Shown piece by piece: positions 1 to 10,119 of a DNA stretch of 64,000 nucleotides. The stretch is from Prunus persica (taxonomy: Eukaryota; Streptophyta; Magnoliopsida; Rosales; Rosaceae): the NCBI RefSeq assembly GCF_000346465.2, contig NC_034010.1, positions 11,762,945-11,826,944 of the forward strand. The letters run 5' to 3'. The translations under genes were made by a program, and so were the position numbers. Positions within the stretch are counted from its first letter, which is position 1. Each line of letters starts with the position of its first letter. The notes beneath the pieces are model-generated. The model did no database searches and had not been told where the DNA came from. It saw only the letters and a list, made by a program, of their open reading frames with translations.

Positions 1-2510
1 TATACAGCAATGACTGTAGCTCCTATTTCCTCCATGCCTGCAAATTGTGTAATATCTTCAGGCAGGAGGAAGGTATCGCGCTCTAGACCAAAGACCTCCT
101 TATCAATTGTAAAGTGCAGGGTCTTATCTTGAGGCACGAGTGTCGTTTCCACATAACGACAAAGGGTTTGTAAAGAAGATGGCGCCTCCATATTTGAATA
201 ATCAACAACTTTAGTAACCTGTTTAAAGAAATAAAAAAAATGACGTGGTAATTCAATAAAAACGACGGTTTAAGGAATAAACCGTCGTCTGAAAACAATT
301 TAAACGACGGTGAAAAAACCGTCGTGGTGAATTATTTATTACGTCTTAGAAAACAATTCCGCCGTCTAAGTTGTAAACAAACGACGGTTTAAAGAAAAAT
401 ATCGACGTCTGGAATTTTGAAAAACAAATAAAAAAGGTAAAGTTATGTGAACATACCTGGTCGTCATCTTCTTTCTCCTTTTCATCTTGTTTTTCTTCCT
501 TATTCTCTTCATATATGACGTCGGGAATGATTAACTCCGTCGTCTAAAAACCACAAAGTTTTAAAAATAACGACGTTTAATGGCGTGTAAAACAAGTAAA
601 CTAAATACGACGTGGTATTGAAATACAAACGACGGTTTATTTTTAAAATCGTCGTGGTATGTATTTCAAACGACGGTTTTATTAAAAATAACGACGTCTA
701 ATGGTTTTTAAAAAAACAGAGAATTCAAAGTTCAGATATGTTACCTTTTCTTCCTGATGTTTCCCATTTTTGGCAGTATCATCCTCAAAATGCTGGGATC
801 TCACATCACCTCCAGAGCAGCTTGCTTTGTCAGACATTGGATTTTTGGGACTTTGGCTAATTCTGGGTTTAAGCATGCTTGGATCAAAATTGGGAATTAA
901 TTGGGAAAGCTGACTCAGGAAATGCTCCCTCTCAGCCTCTACCAATTGTTTCGTTCTAGCCTCCATCCTTAAAGCCTCTTCCCTTGCCTTAGCCTCCATC
1001 TTTTTAGTCTCTTCTTGAAGGAGAACTCTTAAACTGTCCTTCAAACGGTCGTCAAAGCTCACTCTCTGTGGTTTGGGTAAATTGAAATATTGCTTTGGTG
1101 AGATCCCAGCACCTACTCCTCTGACCCTGCCTGGATGCTCGGGGCCCAAAGCCATGGTCAGCACATCATTGCTGCCAGAGACGGTGACTTTGCCTTCTGA
1201 GACTTGTTTTTGCAAATCATCCTAAAACAAAGATATATAAAAAAGTAAGAACAAAAACACACGACGGTTATTTATATACAAACGACGTATTATATAATTT
1301 CACACGACGCAATAACATATAAATCGACGTTATTATAATTTATCACGACGGTAGTTATACCGACGTGGTTAGTTCTTTAAAACGACGAAATTAATAAACC
1401 ACCGACGTCTTATGTAACAGAGGGATGATTCAATATTCACACCTTTAACGACGTTGTTTAAAACATATCGACGTAGTAATTTAATACAGACGACGCGAAA
1501 TTGAACCACCGACATCTTGTGCTATAATTACAGAAAACAGAGTTCTGATTCCTATTTAGACCTTTAACGACGTGTTTTAAAAAATGTCGACGTGGTAATA
1601 TCATTCACACGACGCAAAATATAACATAAGACGTAATAAGAATTATTCACAGTTTAATAAAAATTTAAAACAGAGTGTGTAGGCTTACAATTAATTTTGC
1701 TTTCTCTGCCACCTTTGGATCAGGGATGTTACCATGTTTGTCCTGTCTAGCTCTCTTCCATAAGGTAGATCGATCAATTTCTACCCCAGGCATGGTTTCC
1801 TCTAATTGATCCTCCAAACCGGCATATCCTTTTCGAGACAATCGATGATTGTACTCGAGTTTCTCCCTAATCTATGCATGTTGAGAATGCACAGACTCAA
1901 AATCTTTGGATAGCCTTGAAGCTACAAAGGCATCCCATTGTGCTTTCTCTATGAATTTATATGTTTCAGGGGGTTGGCTTAATCTCTCCCTGTCATTGGT
2001 GTATGGAAGGATATAATGCCTCGTTAGTGTAGACTTGAAATCCTTCCATTTCTTGGCAGCAGAAGCTAAGACAGAGTTCTTGCCCCCTTGACCTACTACA
2101 AAAGCAATGTCAACTGCTTCCCAAATCTGCTCCTTTATATCCTTGGGGATTTGAGCCCATTTCAAGTCCACAAGTGGAACTCTGGAGCGTGCCAACACAC
2201 CAATATAGGACTGCATCTCACTATGAGCTTGGCCAATTCCTTTCCCCCTTTTATTGTACTCAACAATTGGCCTCAGTTTCTGCAGTTTTCTCTTCACAAC
2301 ACGAGGCATTGTGCTCATACCTCGACCAGCCTTTGAATCATCAGATATTGTTGTCCCGCTGGTTGGTTCTGTATCAGCAGATGATGAAGCAAACTTCATC
2401 TTCTTCGAAGACTTCATTATCTTCGAAGACTTCTCTTGAGGAGGTACTTGCTCCTCACCTCCATTTTTCTTGGAGCCAGAATCCTTACTTTGGTCTTGGT
2501 GAGAAACCAT
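1..2510 (-). pseudogene. Broken TnpA-like/Ulp1 gene of CACTA-1 (exons 1-4, rest off window)
   Basis: Four exons align with the intact gene at 47451-51303. Exon 1 is 2510-1689, starting at the ATG read from 2510 and ending at a GTAAGC donor. Exon 2 is 1221-745, the same 477-nt length as its counterpart. A Glu/Lys-rich exon 3 lies around 520-457, and exon 4 runs from 218 leftward out of the window. Exon 1 encodes the plant Ptta/En/Spm transposase domain (Transposase_24 type). It is interrupted by TAG at 1872-1874 where the intact copy has CAG (Gln). Exon 3 is shortened and has lost the usual acceptor, so this copy probably makes no full protein. Introns carry the CGTCG/CGACG arrays. Confidence 0.85.
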
Positions 2511-2689
2511 TTTTACAGACAAAACTGCAAGTGAAAATATTTCAAGAAAAGATTAAGAACACAAACGACGGTTATTAATAAAATACGACGTATGATATGA
2601 TTTGAAACGACGCAATGAAATAATATCAGACGTAATAAATTTTTAAAACCAAGGTAAACAACGACGAAATAATTGACTACAAACGACGT

Positions 2690-3440
2690 GATAATTAACT
2701 ATAAACGACGGAATATTTATATAACGTCGTGGTATTGATGTTCACACGACGTCAGTAGTAATATACCGTCGTCTATATAAGGATCCAAAACCCTTCTTTC
2801 TTTCTCTGTGAATGTTTGATTGCAGATTTGATTTTTCTGAACCATGGTTTTTGTTTTCTAATTTGATAAAGTACAAGGCCAAGAAAGAAAGTTTTGGAAT
2901 CTTATATAGACGACGGTATTTTAATATGACGTCGTGGTATTAACATTCACACGACGTAAAACAATAAGATACTGTCGTCTATATTAGATACCAACCCTAA
3001 TTTCTTTTTCTTTATATTTTATCAAATTAGGGAAAAACAAAAACCATTGTTCAGAGAAATCAAACCTGCAATTAAACAAGCAAATAAAAAAAAGACTAAA
3101 ATTTTAAAAACAACTTTGTCAATTTTCAGACGACGCTAGAACGACTGACGAACCGTCGTGGTCTACATATTTAACCACGTAAATAAGAAGCTACCGTCGT
3201 CTTATTTAGTTGAGGTAGTTGTCTTCAAAGTTGGAAACTTTCCCTCTTTGTCTGTATATTTTATCGAACTTGGAAAGAAGTAAAATGATTTTGGCCAGAA
3301 AAAAGGTAAAAAGATTTTTCAAACAAAAAACGTATGAGCATGCAAAACAGCAACCAAAATAGTGAAAATGAAAGCTTACCTTTTGCGTGCAATGAAAGCA
3401 AGAGGAAGACGATGGATGTTTAAATTCAGAGACGACGAAG
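2690..3440. repeat. Threefold repeated leader of the CACTA-1 TnpA gene
   Basis: A unit of about 200 bp occurs three times with divergence (about 2700-2890, 2900-3080 and 3120-3300). Each holds a motif pair of the type GTCGTGGTATT, a GTCGTCTATA-like stretch, then a T-rich stretch with CTTTATATTTTATCAAATT-like sequence in the reverse direction. CACTA-2 has one copy of the same stretch at about 47120-47240. It lies upstream of the TnpA start codon, so it is probably promoter or 5' leader sequence. Confidence 0.6.
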
Positions 3441-3969
3441 AAGACGATGAGATACTCTGAAAGTGCTCTGACAAGGAAAAAAGTCTAAAAGTTTTCTCTG
3501 GGAGATTGAAATTTTTAATCGGGTTTGGAAAAAGTGCATGTGTAAGTCAGGTAGACGAAAAGTTGCTTACATATAAAACCATTTCAAAAAAATAATACGG
3601 CGGTTACATATAACTACGACGTATAAATTACAAAATACGACAGTACGTTTAACTTCGGACGTGGTAAATAATTACGACAGTAGTGTTGTAGGTACCGTCG
3701 TAGTAAACTCAAAATTAAAGTACATAAGTAATAACTCACGTCATGGTAGATCATTTAACACGTCGGTTTTATTAATGTACCGACGTGGATTTATGTAATA
3801 TACGTCGGTAATACCGACGTTGATTTTACAATTTAAACGGCGGTTTTTTTGTAAGGACCGCCGTTGGTTTTAAAAATTTATTCTATAAATTTGTCGCTTT
3901 CATTCATTTTCGGTTTACATTTAGGGTTCCAAGTTCTTCCTCTCTCAGAGACACTGTCTCTCACATCTC

Positions 3970-4366
3970 AAAGACAGTAATTTGGATGTCTTTCTCAAAG
4001 AGAAATTGAGCTTACTCGCATCAAATCTATGTCCACAAGAAGAAGCTTGTCAACTAGCCTTCTCACTTCCTTGATCAAGCCTGATAGGACACTTAGTGCT
4101 TCTGAATACTCCTTGCTTTCCATCAAAAGAGATGCAAGCCTGGCCTCCACTCGCTGTCGAAGGAAAGTTCGCTTCTCAGGGAAATCTGAAGATCAGATGT
4201 GCCTGATCCTCTGCTTGATTTTCTTGGCTAAGAAGATCCGTCAGATTTGTGATAGCCTCTTCCTTTATCCGTAGAGCTTCAGAAGAAGAAGATGGGTTTC
4301 AAGAATGCGATAAAGAATAGAAATGGCTTCAGATGGCCTCTAAAGCATGAGCAATCGAATCAGTGC
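3970..4366 (-). pseudogene. RPN6: Captured fragment of the 26S proteasome lid subunit RPN6 (PSMD11)
   Basis: Read on the minus strand, 4182-4030 encodes peptides such as VEARLASLLMESKEYSEAL and LSGLIKEVRRLVDKLLLVD, characteristic of the N-terminal half of RPN6/PSMD11, a 26S proteasome lid subunit. Upstream pieces match further N-terminal RPN6 sequence (DSIAHALEA, then SSSSEALRIKEEAITNL). Between them a middle portion is deleted and the frame changes. After about 4033 the homology continues in another frame (SKLNFSLR). It is therefore a degenerate gene piece. It lies inside CACTA-1 between the subterminal array and the TnpA leader, on the same strand as TnpA. CACTA-2 has a shorter version at 47021, so the capture predates the split of the two copies. 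The ORF on the plus strand here (4029-4274) is an antisense shadow. Confidence 0.83.
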
Positions 4367-4479
4367 TTTGAACTATACTTTGAACTATACAAGTCAATGC
4401 TTTGAACTATACAAGTCCTGCAGAAAGATAAAGGACCAAACTATTAAAGAAACTGAAACTGTTAAAGAAACCCCAAACT

Positions 4480-5717
4480 AACACGACGCAATATTTGTTT
4501 TGCGACGTGGAATCTTTTCATTTAACGTCGTTAGGTTTAATATAACCGACGTGGATTTGAATTTTTAAATTATGAATAGAATTTTTTTTCCCGTGACTTT
4601 TCAGTTTATTTTTCAATTACAGTGCGTTATAAATAGAGTTTTTTTTCCGGAGGAAATTTAAAATGAAGGAAATTAATGTTCTGGAATATGTAAAGTTTCT
4701 TTTTTGGATGACAGATTTAAATAAAATAATAATATTAAAACAACGACTGTTTTTGTATTACTGTCGTCGTTTTTCGTCGTCTTAAGTAAGACTAAGACGA
4801 CGTAATATATTTGTTGAGCGACGTTGATTTGTGTTTTAAACGTCGTTAGGTATAATATAACCGTCGTTGAAAATTGTCTCTCTGATTGCAAATTTGCAAC
4901 GACGTTAGGTATAATATTTGTAGATACACAAACGCACACACACCATCAACTTCCAAAAAATTGTCTCTCTGATTGCAAATCTGTGTCATCTGTTAAGATT
5001 ATGATGTGGAACAGAGTTCCATCTGGTAAGATTTCGTAACTCTTGGGATCTCAGAAAAATATGATTATGTCGGCGGTTTTCTATATAAACCGTCGTGGTT
5101 ATTTCAATTCTTGTCATTAAGTAGATCTACCGACGTAGGATAAGAAAATCAAAGAAAAAAATTGTTAACAAAAATTCTTATTAAGACGACGGTTTAAATT
5201 AAAGGTACGACGTATAAAATGAATAAATACGACGTTAAATTTTATAGTACGATTTAAAGATAACGTCGTAGAACTATACCAGAATGACGTCGATATATTT
5301 ATATTTTTCGTCGTTGTACATTAATTTAATACGGCGATATTTTGTATTTTAAAGCCGTGGATTTGTTTGTAATTATACAGCGTCTTATACGAAAACCTCG
5401 TCGTGTTATTTTATGAGTAAAAACGGCGGCTTTTATTGAAATCGTCGTCTTTACTTTCTACGTCGGTCGATTCATAACTTCTGCCGTTCTTTGTTGGCTT
5501 TGATTTTACACTGCGGAAATCTGTTTCAAATAGACGTCGGTTGTTTAATTAAGTACGTCGTTGTTTTTGAACAGCCATTTGAATCTCCATTTTTTAGTTG
5601 TCTAAGGTGGTATTACACGACGGTGTTTTTAGAACCGTCGTCTTTTTAAAAACCACGACGGTTTTCACTGAGACCGTCATTGTTTTCTGGTCGTCTTTTT
5701 CACTTTTTGTAGTAGTG
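4480..5717. repeat. CACTA-1 5' subterminal motif array
   Basis: From 4480 to the terminus the sequence is AT-rich and punctuated every 15-25 bp by CGTCG or CGACG cores, often as ACGACGG or CCGTCGT and often in facing pairs. It is nearly identical, in mirror image, to 46015-46960. In En/Spm elements subterminal repeats are TnpA binding sites; assigning that role to this motif is inference from position. Confidence 0.8.
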
Positions 5718-6002
5718 GTACCTATTTTGGATAGACGGACACATAACTATATACAACCGGTTACACTTATGATAGTTTTTACCAACCACCCAGTTCATGA
5801 ATCTATTGCGTTGTGAGGAGGGGAGAGAATATGTTACTTTCGTGGCATATTAATAATGTTTAAGAGGGAGTTGATTTCTTTTTCAATGTCATCCTAGCCA
5901 TTAAAACTGATTTCATCTAAGGGCTAAATTTTTTTTGTACAAATGTGTGGTTTTTTTTGTGTCCTCCGATCCTGACATATATATATATATATATTCAACC
6001 AC

Positions 6003-6621
6003 ATAAATTGTCTTGTTTCCCCGCAACGATAGACTTATCTAACAATAACATTGTTGGTGATATACCTGCTGAGATCGGACAATTGCACCTTCTCTACCAG
6101 TTGGCTCTTTACTCCAACAACTTCTCCGGTGTCATTCCAGACCAAATATCTAACCTAAAAAATTTAGAGGGTTTGGATCTCTCCATGAATCATTTTTCTG
6201 GAAGAATTCCATCGTCATTGGCGAGCCTTACTTTCTTGAGAAAATTTAATGTCTCGTACAATAATCTTGGAGGACCAATTCCAACAAACACTCATATCCA
6301 AACCTTCAACACTTCTGCCTTTGAGGGGAATCTAAAACTTTGTGGTGCCCCACTTCCTAATAAGTGCGGATCAAATATGGGCATTGATGAAGATGACACA
6401 AACAACAAAGACTTGGACAATGAACCTCATCAACTTCCATGATTTTATATTTTCACTGCGTTGGGGTTCATAGTGAGATATTTTGGGGAGTGTGTGGTTC
6501 TTTAGTTGTTAACAAGACATAGAGATACGTATATTTTTGATTCATCGACAATGTACAAGATAGGTTGTATGTAATGGTAACAATGCCCATCAACACGATG
6601 AAAAGAAGGCTTAGAGGCTAG
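6003..6621 (+). pseudogene. 3' fragment of an LRR receptor-like protein gene
   Basis: This is a diverged copy of the last part of the gene at 10120-12348, starting abruptly at the equivalent of 11735. It encodes three C-terminal leucine-rich repeats (IDLSNNNIVGDIPAEIGQL, then SNLKNLEGLDLSMNHFSG) and the LRR cap ending in LCGAPLPNKCG. It then hits TGA at 6440-6442 where the intact gene has TGG. Further on there is a small indel near 6475 and a TAG in the membrane-proximal tail. No 5' half, signal peptide or promoter is present. Confidence 0.92.
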
Positions 6622-7679
6622 ACATATATTATTATAGTTTTTATTTTACATTTTTTTTGTTTGCTTTTCTTTTTTTCTTTCTTTGCTTTTGTGTTCCCAA
6701 TGTAATAAGGCACAGTTTGTTCTTATAGTTATGTCTTATTTTTCGGATACGATTTCCTCACGGTGGCTTTTGCAAGCAACAAAAACGACAGGTTGTGGCT
6801 TTGAAAAATCATGAATACCAAATCAACTGAATACAAAAATGGTTATAAAAGATTAATGCAACACAGGTCAGTCCGCAGGCTTACGAAAGCAAAGCAAGCA
6901 ACAAATACAAAGTTCCGCTACATATTGTTCTTTATACTGGCAAAACGGACACATTTGGCTATCCAAGTCAGTCCAAATATATTTTTATGGATGCACAGAA
7001 TTAAGTGAAACGAACTTAATTTGACAGAAGGACAATACAATAATCTTCTTTGAAATTAAACTTTCGGCAAGGTTCCATCCGAATGCTATTTGAGATATCA
7101 AATCTTGGTGATTCTAATGTGAATGTGATTTCATATCCTATTTTATTTGTACAAGTGCAAGGCTATGGCTATATGAAAGAAAGTTAATGCTCCCTCAGAA
7201 CAGGTGTGCAAAGGAAGTATGCAAATAACCAAACACACTAAGTAGAACAAGAACACTCAAGAAAATCTAGAAGCTAATGTTTCCGAGGAACTAATTTCCA
7301 GAGGCTAGATTATTGTACTTTTAATTTTACAGTTCCAGTTGTGTTTCCTTACGTAACAGTTTGTTCTCATAATATGTCAATCTGACGCATATGCCGTATG
7401 TGACAAGCCATTTACGACAGTTGGAAGAAGAAAAGAACGTCGTAACAATCTTTCCAACTTTTTCAACGCGGTTCCTTCTGCTGGCAGCAGGGGCAAAGTG
7501 CTTCGATTGATCGCAAGCTTTGAAATAAGGAGGTCCTCTCACCGTGGAGGCCTCCTTTTTAGACCTAATAATGTGGTCTACAATTATGGTTGTTTGACAA
7601 TTTCCAAGTCTTAAAAGTAATGTTTTGCGGCTTTAATAATGCATTGTTTTCAAGCTAAAAGAAAGAGAAAGTCTGCAGC

Positions 7680-8560
7680 TACGCATTGACAATTTCTGAG
7701 TAGGCCCTGCGAGGACGTTCCAGCACACAACAGCAAGTCTGGGCAAGGCGTAGAGCCCACCAACCCTGAGAAAGTCTATAAATACCTATCAATATTATTC
7801 ACTTTCCACACCAAATTTTCATACAAATTCTTCTCCTTCTAATATTATTCACTTTCCACACCAAATTTTCTACTACTCAATATCATTTGTGTAAAAATAC
7901 AAATGGCCTCTTCTATCGAAGCCGGAGGGTCGTGGACAAATGTTCAAAGGGGTCAAAATCTTGGTGACGAGGTAAAAAATTTCTCATTGCCGTTTTATTC
8001 AATTTAATGTCATTTTTTTTGTTATTTTCTATTTAATTTTTTTAATAGATCATGCAAGGCAAAACAAATGGCTCCTCAAGTGAACAATGCCCGCAGTCGG
8101 TTCTAGTGGTACGTTCCGTGTCGAAAATAATGGCATTATTACGTCATCCGAAAGAAAATACTCCCACATGTCTTGATCTGTGGAACCGTCCATGTACTCA
8201 ATTGTGTCAGACTATGAGGACCGGGAGTATTTCAATTGTATGATGAGTGAGATGTGAATTTTATAATAAATACAGACACATGGCAATTGAAAATATTATC
8301 CAAAAATTTTATCTGAAATTTAAGATGCGAATTTTATAATAAATATGACATGTGGCAACCGAAAATTTTATCCGAAATATGAGATAAGAATTTTATAATA
8401 AAAATTGACATGTGGCAACTGAAAATCTTATCCAAATTAATCGTTTAAGTATAAAAAATATATAAAAATTTACAGTGAATAGTAATTGCCTTTTGCCATG
8501 GCAATGGGTGGAAACACACCTTGCCTTTTGCAAGGGTTGACACTATTCACATAAATAGTA
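7680..8560 (+). mobile_element. Deleted PIF/Harbinger derivative (copy A)
   Basis: A TATA-like TATAAATA at about 7779 is followed by a short ORF1 start at 7903 (MASSIEAGGSWTNVQ), then a segment ending GGTCAAAATCTTGGTGACGAG with a GTAAAA donor and a TTAATAG acceptor. This matches the first exon and intron borders of ORF1 in the Harbinger element at 43854-59740 with most of the exon removed. The end near 8500-8545 shares the GCAAGGG-type sequence seen at the left end of that element. Exact termini could not be fixed. It was present before the segmental duplication. Confidence 0.6.
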
Positions 8561-8649
8561 TCTGCAAGTATTTTATACTACAATAGCCTTGTATTCTTGC
8601 AAGTATTTTATGTGATTTTAACCCTGTTTGCGCCGGTACTAAAGATCCT

Positions 8650-8830
8650 ATCACAAGGTTCCATCCAAATGCTATTTGAGATATTAAATCTTGGTGATTC
8701 TAATGTGAATGTGATTTCATATCTTTATTTTATTGGTACAACTGCAATGATATGGCTATATGAAAGAAAGTTAATGCTCCCTCAGAACAGGTGTGCAAAT
8801 AAGACTTGTCCTTTGAATTAAGTAGCAAAG
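8650..8830 (+). repeat. Third partial copy of the duplicated segment
   Basis: The sequence from GGTTCCATCCAAATGCTATT through the CAGAACAGGTGTGCAAATAA region repeats 7070-7215 and 17660-17830 with a few differences. It shows a further short local duplication. Confidence 0.85.
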
Positions 8831-8865
8831 TCCTCTCCTGGTGGCAGCCACTTAAGACCCAATGA

Positions 8866-9175
8866 CGTCTTCTCTTTGAATATGAATAATTTGCTTCATG
8901 CGGTTGTTGTTTGCTGACTTCTCTGAATATGAATAACATGCGGTTGTTGTTTGCTGACTTCTCTGAATATGAATAATTTGCTTCATGCGGTTGTTGTTTG
9001 CTGACGTCTCTGAATATGAATAATTTGCTTCATGCGGTTGTATTGCTTCATGCGGTTGTTGTTTGCTGACTTCTCTGAATATGAATAATTTGCTTCATGC
9101 GGTTGTTGTTTGCCGACGTCTCTGAATATGAATAATTTGCTTCATGCGGTTGTCTGTTTGCTGACTTCTCAATTT
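8866..9175 (+). repeat. Minisatellite, unit about 45-62 bp
   Basis: About six units, each beginning TCTCTGAATATGAATAA and continuing through TTGCTTCATGCGGTTGTTG and TTTGCTGAC. Unit lengths vary through loss of the TTTGCTTC part or extra CATGCGGTTGT copies. No coding function is apparent. Confidence 0.9.
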
Positions 9176-9254
9176 CCAGTGGACTTCTCAATTTCCAGTG
9201 GTCTTCCCAGTGGGCTCCCTATTTGCTTCATGTGGTTGTCTGTTTGCCAACTTA

Positions 9255-10020
9255 GAGCATTCATAATGGGCTCCTTAAATCATCAATTTAGACAAATTTT
9301 AGGAAGGAATTCCTATCCACCTATTAAAATAGGGGGATCTTTAAGAGCATCTACAATGGGCTCCTTAAATCACCTCGCTAAAATTTAGGGAGGAATTGAA
9401 AAAACCCACCTCCAACCATGCTCTCTATTCAGTTCCTAAAATATGGAGACCTCTAGGAGCTCCTAAATCCGAGGAGAGAGAAAGGACTCCTAGTGACTCT
9501 TTATAATTAAATGCTTCTTTATTTAATATTATTTTAAGTATTTATTTAAAACCAACTATTTTTTATTGTTGCTTTTGTGTCTACACTTTATTCAAAAATT
9601 GAATTTAAAAATATTTATGACTCTTTAAACTAGGGAGTATGGTTGGAGTTGAAATTTTATAGAGAGCTCCTAAAATAGCTTTCTAGTGTTTTTAGCTAAA
9701 TTTTAACTAAAAAATAGAGAGCATGATTATGGATGCTTTAAGAGCTCCTAAATCTGAGGAGAGAGAAAGGACTTCCAGTGGCTACCTATAATTTAATGCT
9801 CTTTTATTTTATGATTATTTTAAACCTTTAATTAATATTAACTATTTTTTATATTATTTTTTAATAGAGATGGACCAATTAAAAAAGAGTTATAGCATTT
9901 ATGACTCCCTAAACTAGAGAGCATGATTGAAGTTTAAATTTTATAGAGAGCTTAAAATAGCTTTTATATGTTTTTAGCTAAATTTTAACTAAAAAATAGA
10001 GAGCATGATTGTGGATGCTC
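9255..10020. mobile_element. Tourist-like MITE (PIF/Harbinger type), outer
   Basis: The ends are GAGCATTC at 9255 and GATGCTC ending at 10020, imperfect inverted repeats flanked by TTA on both sides (9252-9254 and 10021-10023). A 3-bp TTA duplication is typical of PIF/Harbinger elements. A second member is nested inside at 9344-9737; without it the outer element is about 369 bp. It has no coding capacity. It ends about 30 bp upstream of the TATA box of the receptor-like protein gene. Confidence 0.85.
9344..9737. mobile_element. Tourist-like MITE nested inside the outer MITE
   Basis: It starts AGAGCATCTACAATGGGCTC and ends ATGGATGCT, flanked by TTA at 9341-9343 and 9738-9740. Its internal sequence (the block with GAGCTCCTAAATCCGAGGAG) matches that of the outer element at about 9741-9765, so both belong to one family. 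Confidence 0.85.
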
Positions 10021-10050
10021 TTACATATCGTATTCAAGCATCGTTGCTCT

Positions 10051-10060
10051 TATATATATA
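10051..10060 (+). promoter_or_regulatory. TATA box of the receptor-like protein gene
   Basis: TATATATATA lies 60 bp upstream of the ATG at 10120, with a short CA-rich leader between. It directly follows the MITE end at 10020, so sequence further upstream of the core promoter is transposon-derived. Confidence 0.6.
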
Positions 10061-10119
10061 CAAACCTGTGAGCAACGAACATACACAAAGCAACGTTGCT
10101 AGTGCAACCTTATAACTTA

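Larger units (their letters stand above)
1..5717 (-). mobile_element. CACTA-1: partial CACTA (En/Spm) transposon, 5' part, inverted
   Basis: The right boundary is the CACTA terminus TTTTTGTAGTAGTG ending at 5717, the reverse complement of CACTACTACAAAAA. The element reads leftward and runs off the window edge, so its other end and target-site duplication cannot be seen; the bases after the terminus are GTA. It is the mirror image of the complete element at 46015-58775 and shares its terminal sequence, subterminal motif array, RPN6 fragment and TnpA/Ulp1 exons. It differs by a larger RPN6 fragment, a repeated leader and a broken TnpA gene. Confidence 0.93.
6003..8560 (+). repeat. Segmental duplication, copy A
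   Basis: The stretch from the LRR pseudogene through a Harbinger-derived segment matches 11735-19445 in order and orientation. Landmarks shared by both copies are the 3' flank of the LRR gene, the block around 7070-7210 (matching 17660-17830), the block ending AGGAGGTCCT near 7535, and the ORF1-like segment near 7903. Copy A lacks the Copia element present in copy B and so preserves the empty site (GGCAAAAC followed directly by flank at about 6945). Copy A has lost about 300 bp just before 7780. Confidence 0.88.

Noticed and set aside
4029..4274. 81-residue plus-strand open frame in CACTA-1
   Set aside because: It is antisense to the RPN6 fragment, which gives clear homology on the minus strand.
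10096..10119. Upstream extension of the receptor-like protein frame
   Set aside because: It would require a TTG start; the ATG at 10120 begins a proper signal peptide and follows the TATA box at a normal distance.
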